DNA from: Pogonophryne albipinna
Taxonomy: Eukaryota > Chordata > Actinopteri > Perciformes > Artedidraconidae
DNA length: 64,000 bases
Assembly: GCA_028583405.1 (NCBI GenBank)
Contig: JAPTMU010000036.1
Coordinates: 62,001 to 126,000, forward strand
Reading direction: 5' to 3'
Shown here: one piece after another, positions 57,201-64,000 of the stretch
Numbering within the stretch: the first letter of the stretch is position 1
Layout of the letters: each line of letters starts with the position of its first letter
Notes under the pieces: generated by a model
The model's database searches: none
Told to the model about the DNA's origin: nothing
What the model saw: the letters and a program-made list of their open reading frames with translations, nothing else
Program-made: the position numbers and the translations under genes

Positions 57201-59239
57201 GGCCGTTAATATGCATACAAACCTTCATAACACACAAGGGGACGGGTAATAACCGGAAAAGCATGACATGGGACCTTTAATGAAAACATGCAGTTACATG
57301 TTGTGTCCACTTGGAGGTAGCAGAAACAACATGTAAATAATACTCTGACATATTACTAATTCCAGCTCAATATAAAAAGTTTCATAGTAGATGTTACTGA
57401 GAAAATGTAACAGTTTTATGAGTTGAATGTAGTCTCTTGTTTGCTTGACGATTGTGTTTCCTGTTGATTGTATTTTTTTCTAGTCAAACTCTGACTGGTG
57501 TTTATATCTCAAAGCATGTCTTAAATAAAGGTTAAACAAAAAAAACTATAACCTTTGCCTTAAGTGACTTGTTTCTCACAGCATGCACATTAACAGGAAC
57601 CTCAAATAAAGTAAAATGGAATTCAGCCATCCCTTATTGTTTACACCTGTGCTTTTCCTAAGTCAAAATGCCTTCTGTGGGAAACTGTGACAATTTGAGC
57701 AACATTGGAGTCGTGTTTCTGACCATCCAGTATTTGTAAATCAAATATTCTCCTAACTTTTAGCTGCTCAATGAACACCAGTGGGACCAACACATCAATT
57801 GAATGCTAAAAAGCGCTATGGAGGTAAGGGGAACTGCATTGTGGGGGGATCACTTTGCCACTATGTGTGACCAGATTCGCAAGCAGTTTTGTGACCCATT
57901 AAAACATATTGATTATAAAGAAATAAACTGTACAGATGATGCATTACCCATTTTCCTGCCCTTCTCCTCTTTGCCTTTTGAACTGTATTGTCAATGCTGC
58001 TGGCTTCAGACGGCTGAGGATCTTGTTGGCTCTGTTCCTGTCCAGAATGTGTTTCCTCACTCTGTGGAGAGTGCTTCCTCGCACGCTTGTTCTTCTTCTG
58101 CTTCCTTGTCTTTCCCTTGGTGTTGCTTCCACTGTCATTCTTGCTTTTCTCCTCTTCCTTTCCTGCCAGTCGGGACTCTGATTCAAACTCTGTATTGCTC
58201 TTTGGTTCTTCAGGGTCCACTGCTTGAGTGTTTTGGACATCGTCTTCATCTGCAATGGTGGGCAGTGTTTTGTCACTGGTTTCCTTCTCTTTGATGTCTT
58301 CTTTTGAAGGAGGCTGGATGTCATGAGTGTGGGGTTTTATTTTAGCAGATAGAATCTGTAGAGGTAAGATGCCACTATCAGCAGCGTAGTCAAGATCAAC
58401 AGGGATCTCTGACTCGGTGCTACCATCTGTTTCCTCCAGCAACGTCTTTCCGTCTGTTACTATTTCGCCAGACTTTTCCACCTCTTTTTCTTCTTTCTCC
58501 AGCATTTCTGCATCTCCAACACTCTCTTTGTTTACTTCTTTTTCTTCCATCTCTAGTTTGTCCTCTTCCTCCTGTCCCTCATCCTCCTCAATGGTCTCCA
58601 CAGTCTCATCAGACTCCTCCTTGCCTTTGTCCATCTCATCTTCATCTTCCTCTAGCACTCTTTCTTCAGCTTCCTGCTCTTCTTCTGCTTCTTTCTTCAG
58701 GAGGTCCACCAACTCCTCTTCACTAAGCAGGATTGCTGTAGGTTTATCGCTCTTTTCAGTCACCTCAAACTCTTCCTCCTGCTTGCTAGCATTAGCATTA
58801 GCATTGTCTTGGGAGCTCAGTTCCTCATCGTCTTGCTCCTGGCTGCTGGCCTCAAATGTGACTAAAGTTGGTAAGATCTGCGGCTCGTTGGCCTCCTCTG
58901 CGACAATGTCCTTATTTTTGAGGAAAGAGAATATACATTTTACAACAAGGAATCATTTTATGTTTAAAATATAATTTTGAGAAATTAGTTAAGAGGCCTG
59001 CTCTACCTTTTCTTTTGTTTTATGTGAAGTCTTATGCAATCCATGATGTTTTCCATGATGTTTACTTTTGACCTATATGTTATGGGGATAGTTGATTATG
59101 AACATTCATTCAGTTAAGGTCAAAACTCCAAATAACAACAAACCCCCTCACATTTTTCAGTATAAGTAAGAAATATATTACTCACAGACAGAGCAAATGT
59201 TGCTGACAGTAAGCAAAGGAATACTAAGCAGGCCCTCAT
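54235..59239 (-). CDS. sparcl1: SPARC-like protein 1 (hevin), 632 aa
   Basis: Ten coding exons: 59239-59186, 59072-59007, 58910-57948, 56514-56406, 56042-55921, 55830-55710, 55607-55471, 55335-55187, 54875-54727 and 54263-54235. They sum to 1899 bases. The signal peptide is [19 protein letters not shown] His/Lys exon ([14 protein letters not shown]) follows. The 321-residue acidic exon is Glu/Asp-rich ([20 protein letters not shown]) with [20 protein letters not shown] near its end. Then come [20 protein letters not shown], a follistatin-like domain ([53 protein letters not shown]), and an alpha-helical collagen/calcium domain. Its EF-hands are [14 protein letters not shown] and [13 protein letters not shown]. 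The C-terminus DDMDVNLLF is the SPARCL1 type. It is a secreted matrix glycoprotein and, by family knowledge, the sister from which the SCPPs arose. Introns after exon 4 are not all phase 0, unlike the SCPPs. Confidence 0.96.
56606..57276. mobile_element. piggyBac-type MITE, 671 bp, TTAA target duplication, in a sparcl1 intron
   Basis: The termini are AGGTCCCATGTCATG and CATGACATGGGACCT, a perfect 15-bp inverted pair. TTAA lies on both sides (56602-56605 and 57277-57280). It contains a long hairpin at 56971-57002 (CCGTGGATTGGTC...GACCAATCCACGG). It sits in the intron between the acidic exon and the next sparcl1 exon. Confidence 0.92.
56971..57002. repeat. Near-perfect 32-bp palindrome inside the MITE
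   Basis: CCGTGGATTGGTC and its complement GACCAATCCACGG surround AATTTG. A related half-palindrome (CACGGATTGGTCCATTTGG) follows at once at 57018. Confidence 0.9.
57281..57947 (-). other. sparcl1: sparcl1 intron 3, remainder
   Basis: Non-coding sequence from the MITE to the donor of the acidic exon (minus-strand AAAATGG/GTAATG at 57947). No other element was recognised. Confidence 0.6.
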
Positions 59240-60559
<1,320 letters not shown>

Positions 60560-62177
60560 TTTTCTGGGCTTAGGGTGCCAACACTTTTATTTACTTTGGG
60601 AGGGTCTTTGGGCTATAGAGATTCAGAAAGAGGGAGGGCAACATATCCTGTACTGAACGTCAGTTTGGTGCTTTGTTTCAACAATAAAATTAATTTTGTT
60701 ACACTTTTTATTAGAATGTATACAAAACAATAACCACAAAATGAAAATCTGACTATATAATAAGATTAAAGTGTGTTGTTGAGGATAAGCTTATGATATG
60801 TAGACACATTGTTAAATCACACAAAGGATAATATAGAAAAAGATAAATGAGTAATGTAATTTTAACTCTTGCTTTAGTGCTGTTTTCCTTATCGGTGATG
60901 TCTGCAATTTTTGAATGTAATGTCTATCTCTCAAGTTCGATTGATGTTGTGTTTAGTGAATATTTGACTGAAGTTGTTTCGGTAGCTTGTTGATGACAGA
61001 ATAAAACCAAACCAACAAATTATTTTAGCCACTAGATGTCGCTGCTATGCACAGAATGAGTTGCAGTTATGTTCACTATTGCAAGACTTTTTCAAATCTT
61101 CTAATAATAATTCAGTAGTATTAATTGACAGATCATTTTTATGTTAAGTTAGATTTGTAATGAAAATATAGATTTTCTGATTTCAGAAAAGTTAATAAAA
61201 TGGACCTTGAGGTGAGATTTGTTGTCAGCCACTGCTTAATACTTGACACTGAAAAGTAATGGGTTAGGCATAAAATGATAATGGTCAAGTACAGTCCCTA
61301 TATATTGTAATCAAGTACGATACATTTTCAGACTGCCCATAGCTGAGATCAAGACTTAATACTTTCATTACAGTGCGCTAACTAACTTTAGTTGACCAAG
61401 ATGGTGCTCAATAAAAAACAGGAAACAACTAAAACCTGCATCACTTGTCCCTTAAGGATCAGATGTAAATACCACTTCTCTAGTAGTAGTCTTTCTTGGT
61501 GTAAATCTCCAGTTGCAAGCGATAACCTAAACGCATCAGATGTCTGGCTGAATGCATCAATATTTTATAAATACTTGAGTAACCTTTGGGCAGACACTGT
61601 TGACTGCCACAACGAGCATCAGTCGTCCTCTACTCACTCCTCCCTTTTTTCTAAAGCAGGACTTTACAACAACTGGTAGCTGTGGTTTCTGGCAAACAGC
61701 TCCAGACTGCTGAACATCCAGTCTAATTACATGTTTCGTTTGCACGGTTGAAATCCTAAATGAGGTTAAACAAGGAATTCTTTAATCATATTTAAGGCCT
61801 CACCATATATGGAGATCCAGGAAACAATTTTGAGCCTCAGGGAGGAAATATAGAAATCTTTATTTAGCCTTTCTACTGAACATGCCCTATTTCCAAGAAC
61901 GAGGTTTATCCAAAAACATAATATAACTGCTGAGGACAATTCAAGTTTCAAGCCTTTATTGTCTTTTGCACATTAGCTACAGCTACATAAACTTAGGTTA
62001 CAGGCTCCTCCAACAGTGCAACATATACTGTATATATAGAACAAATAAAACAGATACAATAGTGTAAGAGAATGGTTTACAAAATGTGTATTTGTTTTTT
62101 TTCAATCCTTCAAGTCATTCCTCATGTGGTTAATGTGAAAATACTATTCAAGTTGTACAAATATTATAAAAATAATA
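60560..62177. other. Intergenic, no gene seen
   Basis: AT-rich. 61945-62040 (TTCAAGTTTCAAGCCTTTATTG, GCACATTAGCTACAGCTACA) looks like the tail of a dispersed repeat, with low confidence. Confidence 0.45.
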
Positions 62178-62182
62178 TAACT

Positions 62183-62644
62183 TGTGGGGGAAACTTCTGT
62201 GTAGTAGCAATGTAGTGGGAGTCATCGACTCAGGAAAGAGACACGGGAAGAGCAGGAGCTTTGATGTCAAACACTGATGGTTTATTTGGAGCTTCGGCCG
62301 GAGAATTCACATCACAAGTCACAGCAGCCACGATCTGACTGCACGGTAGAGTTGCCACGTCAATTCTGAAGAACTCTACCCCAGACCCGTGTATTTAGCT
62401 AGTTCCGAGAGCATCATCAACATGCTGCATAACAAGATAGAATCATAACACCTCTATCAGCTGACGCTAACAGGCAGGAACATAGAATCATAACACCTCT
62501 ATCAGCTGATCCAACAGGCAGGAACAGGGAGACAGAACACTGAGAGCACAGCAGCCAAGGTTACGAGGTGCTGTGTGCTCAGTCAGGACAGTTTGAACTG
62601 ATAAACTGGGTAAAGTTATGGGCCTTGGAAAATATTCCCCAACA
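62183..62644 (-). mobile_element. Solo LTR, 462 bp, with 5-bp target duplication
   Basis: The plus strand starts TGTGGGGGAAACTTC and ends TTCCCCAACA (inverted termini TGT(G)GGGGAA). TAACT flanks it on both sides (62178-62182 and 62645-62649). A minus-strand AATAAA (plus GGTTTATTTGG at about 62280) suggests minus orientation. It contains a 36-bp direct duplication (ATAGAATCATAACACCTCTATCAGCTGA at about 62437 and 62483, described by its ends). Recombination between two LTRs would have removed the interior. Confidence 0.9.
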
Positions 62645-62988
62645 TAACTAATTGTAGACTAGATAGTATAAGGAGAGAAAAACACCTCACCGGAAACAAG
62701 CATGACCCCATCTGGCCCTCCTTTCCTCTCCGAGTGGGTGAGTTTGTTTTCTCAACAGGCCACAAACCTATGTTTAAGTGCGCTGAACTATATTTCACTA
62801 ACAACTTCAGAGGGGGTGGAGAACTTGTAGTGACTGAATGAAATAACTGTGTGTGCGTGTATTTGCGGTGTGTATGTGCAACCACTATCTTGCCAGTGTG
62901 AGTGGATGTTTTTTTTCACCGGAACAAATACACCTTCATGTGTAGAAAGGAGACATCCGGGAGGAAGTGATGCAATCGTTTTAATTAC

Positions 62989-63168
62989 TTATATAGAGTG
63001 ATCCTTGGAGTTTCCTTCAGCATATCCACACATTGTGCTTTTACTGCCTCAACCACCAGCTCTCCAGCTCAGAAAAGGCTCTGGGTTCTCCTGTTTGCAG
63101 CTACACACACTGAACAAGGACCACTAACAACATTTCTCTCAGCAGCTCTGCAACTAACAAACAAAGAG
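62989..63168 (+). promoter_or_regulatory. TATA box and untranslated first exon of the last SCPP gene
   Basis: TTATATAGAG at 62989-62998 is followed by an exon from about 63020 that ends CAAACAAAG at 63168 before the donor GTACAC. It joins the signal exon whose acceptor is at 63507 (GTTACAG). Confidence 0.6.
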
Positions 63169-63508
63169 GTACACTTTCACATATTATACTTTATTTACTT
63201 CATTTACTTTTATAACTGTTTTTTCTTGCTGGCAATACAACTACAGGTTTATGTTGCTGATGTATTACGATGGGTTAACATTATTTCAAACTGCCATTGC
63301 TTTCATTTGTATTATTTATATATATATATATATTTTAGAGTATGTATTCATTGTTTATTGATTATTTATTAATGTTTCCTTTTCGTGAATTTGGGTTTTT
63401 TACTTGCCCCAAATTTCCTTTTGGGAAACATACAAAGAAGAAGTATTTCAAATGTAATTGAATCAAATGTGTAATAATATTAATCACATACTGTATGTCT
63501 GTTACAGA

Positions 63509-64000
63509 ATGAGGGGTACCGTAGTAATGTTTTGCCTGATTGGAGCCGTTTTTGCCAACCCAGTAAGTAAATAATACAATTAGTGTAAGACGTACTTTTG
63601 GATGAAAACAATATACAATTCAATGCACATTTTGCACACAATATATTCTTTGTTCTACTAAGGAATATGCATAATATACCTATGGCAAACAAATTAGAGA
63701 GTTTACTTTATAACACTTAAGTGTTGCATTTCAGCCCGCAGTAAGAATACGTATATTATATAATAACTATAACTAAATAACAGCAGAGCAGGAAGGCTCA
63801 GTCATTCAAGAAAACATATTAGAGAGTTAAAACACACATTTATCTTTGACTATCAACTGACCTGTTATTTCTCTCCAACAGATTTTTTTCAGTGCCATTT
63901 CGGAATCAAATTCGCTTGACTCAAACTCGGTGAGTGCTTTTCTGAATCGCACTTTCCTAATATCATATTTGACTCTTTGGGTTTCAGCAGAGGAACTCAA
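63509..64000 (+). CDS. SCPP-family acidic protein, 5' part only (scpp1-like), cut by window end
   Basis: The signal exon 63509-63562 encodes MRGTVVMFCLIGAVFANP. Exon 63882-63929 encodes IFFSAISESNSLDSNS, with SxE/SxD-type phosphorylation sites. Both end in phase-0 donors (GTAAGT, GTGAGT). A possible 6-bp microexon (CCCGCA between TTTCAG and GTAAGA near 63735) is in frame, but unproven. The gene continues past the window. Position next to sparcl1 and in divergent orientation fits scpp1 of teleosts; spp1 is the alternative. Confidence 0.8.

Noticed and set aside
57803..58974. Long Ser/Phe/Cys-rich plus-strand frames
   Set aside because: Opposite-strand shadow of the Glu/Asp-rich sparcl1 exon.
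63730..63745. A 6-bp coding microexon (CCCGCA) in the last SCPP gene
   Set aside because: Splice-like borders and frame fit, but such a short exon cannot be supported without cDNA.

Overview
This is eukaryotic DNA and almost certainly teleost fish. The introns are AT-rich with GT/AG borders. L2- and L1/Tx1-clade LINEs, hAT-, Harbinger- and piggyBac-type elements and a Polinton derivative are packed together. The right half carries sparcl1 beside a run of secretory calcium-binding phosphoprotein (SCPP) genes, the mineralised-tissue gene cluster of bony vertebrates. There are no bacterial-type operons.

Layout. Bases 1-2.6 kb hold a minus-strand, multi-exon gene for a C2H2 zinc-finger plus tyrosine-recombinase-like protein, with its reading frame apparently broken. 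From 2.6 to 7.25 kb lie several unrelated tandem arrays (116, 112 and 123 bp units) and a GC-rich segment. From 7.25 to 13.5 kb there is non-coding sequence with one LTR and its primer-binding-like site. From 13.5 to 27.3 kb is a nest of transposons: two related long mosaic elements, two hAT elements with exact 8-bp target duplications, two L2 LINEs, one L1/Tx1 LINE and one Harbinger-like MITE. Bases 27,862-36,348 are one 8.49 kb palindromic element. It has AGT termini, an exact 6-bp target duplication (CATCAT), about 3 kb inverted arms, and a Polinton/Maverick-type integrase copy in each arm.

From 38 to 64 kb is the gene cluster, in order: an Asn/Thr-rich SCPP (-), a 12-exon His/Arg/Gly-rich SCPP (+), odam (-), a Met/Pro/Gln-rich SCPP with seven GMNPGMMA-type repeats (-), an intronless secreted Gly/Gln/Pro-rich gene (-), sparcl1 (-), and the first exons of another SCPP, probably scpp1 (+), cut by the window end. 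All spliced SCPP models use phase-0 introns and sum to exact open frames: 108, 188, 240 and 228 aa. The sparcl1 model closes at 632 aa. The products are secreted matrix proteins. The acidic members (sparcl1, the first gene, the last gene) are expected to bind calcium or collagen in bone and dentine matrix. The P/Q-rich members (odam, the Met-rich gene, possibly the intronless gene) are expected at enamel/enameloid-type epithelial matrices.

The most unusual object is the palindromic Polinton derivative. Both integrase copies share one frameshift, and only the right-arm copy has also lost the probable first catalytic Asp. The most interesting host gene is the intronless secreted gene at 52.6-53.3 kb.
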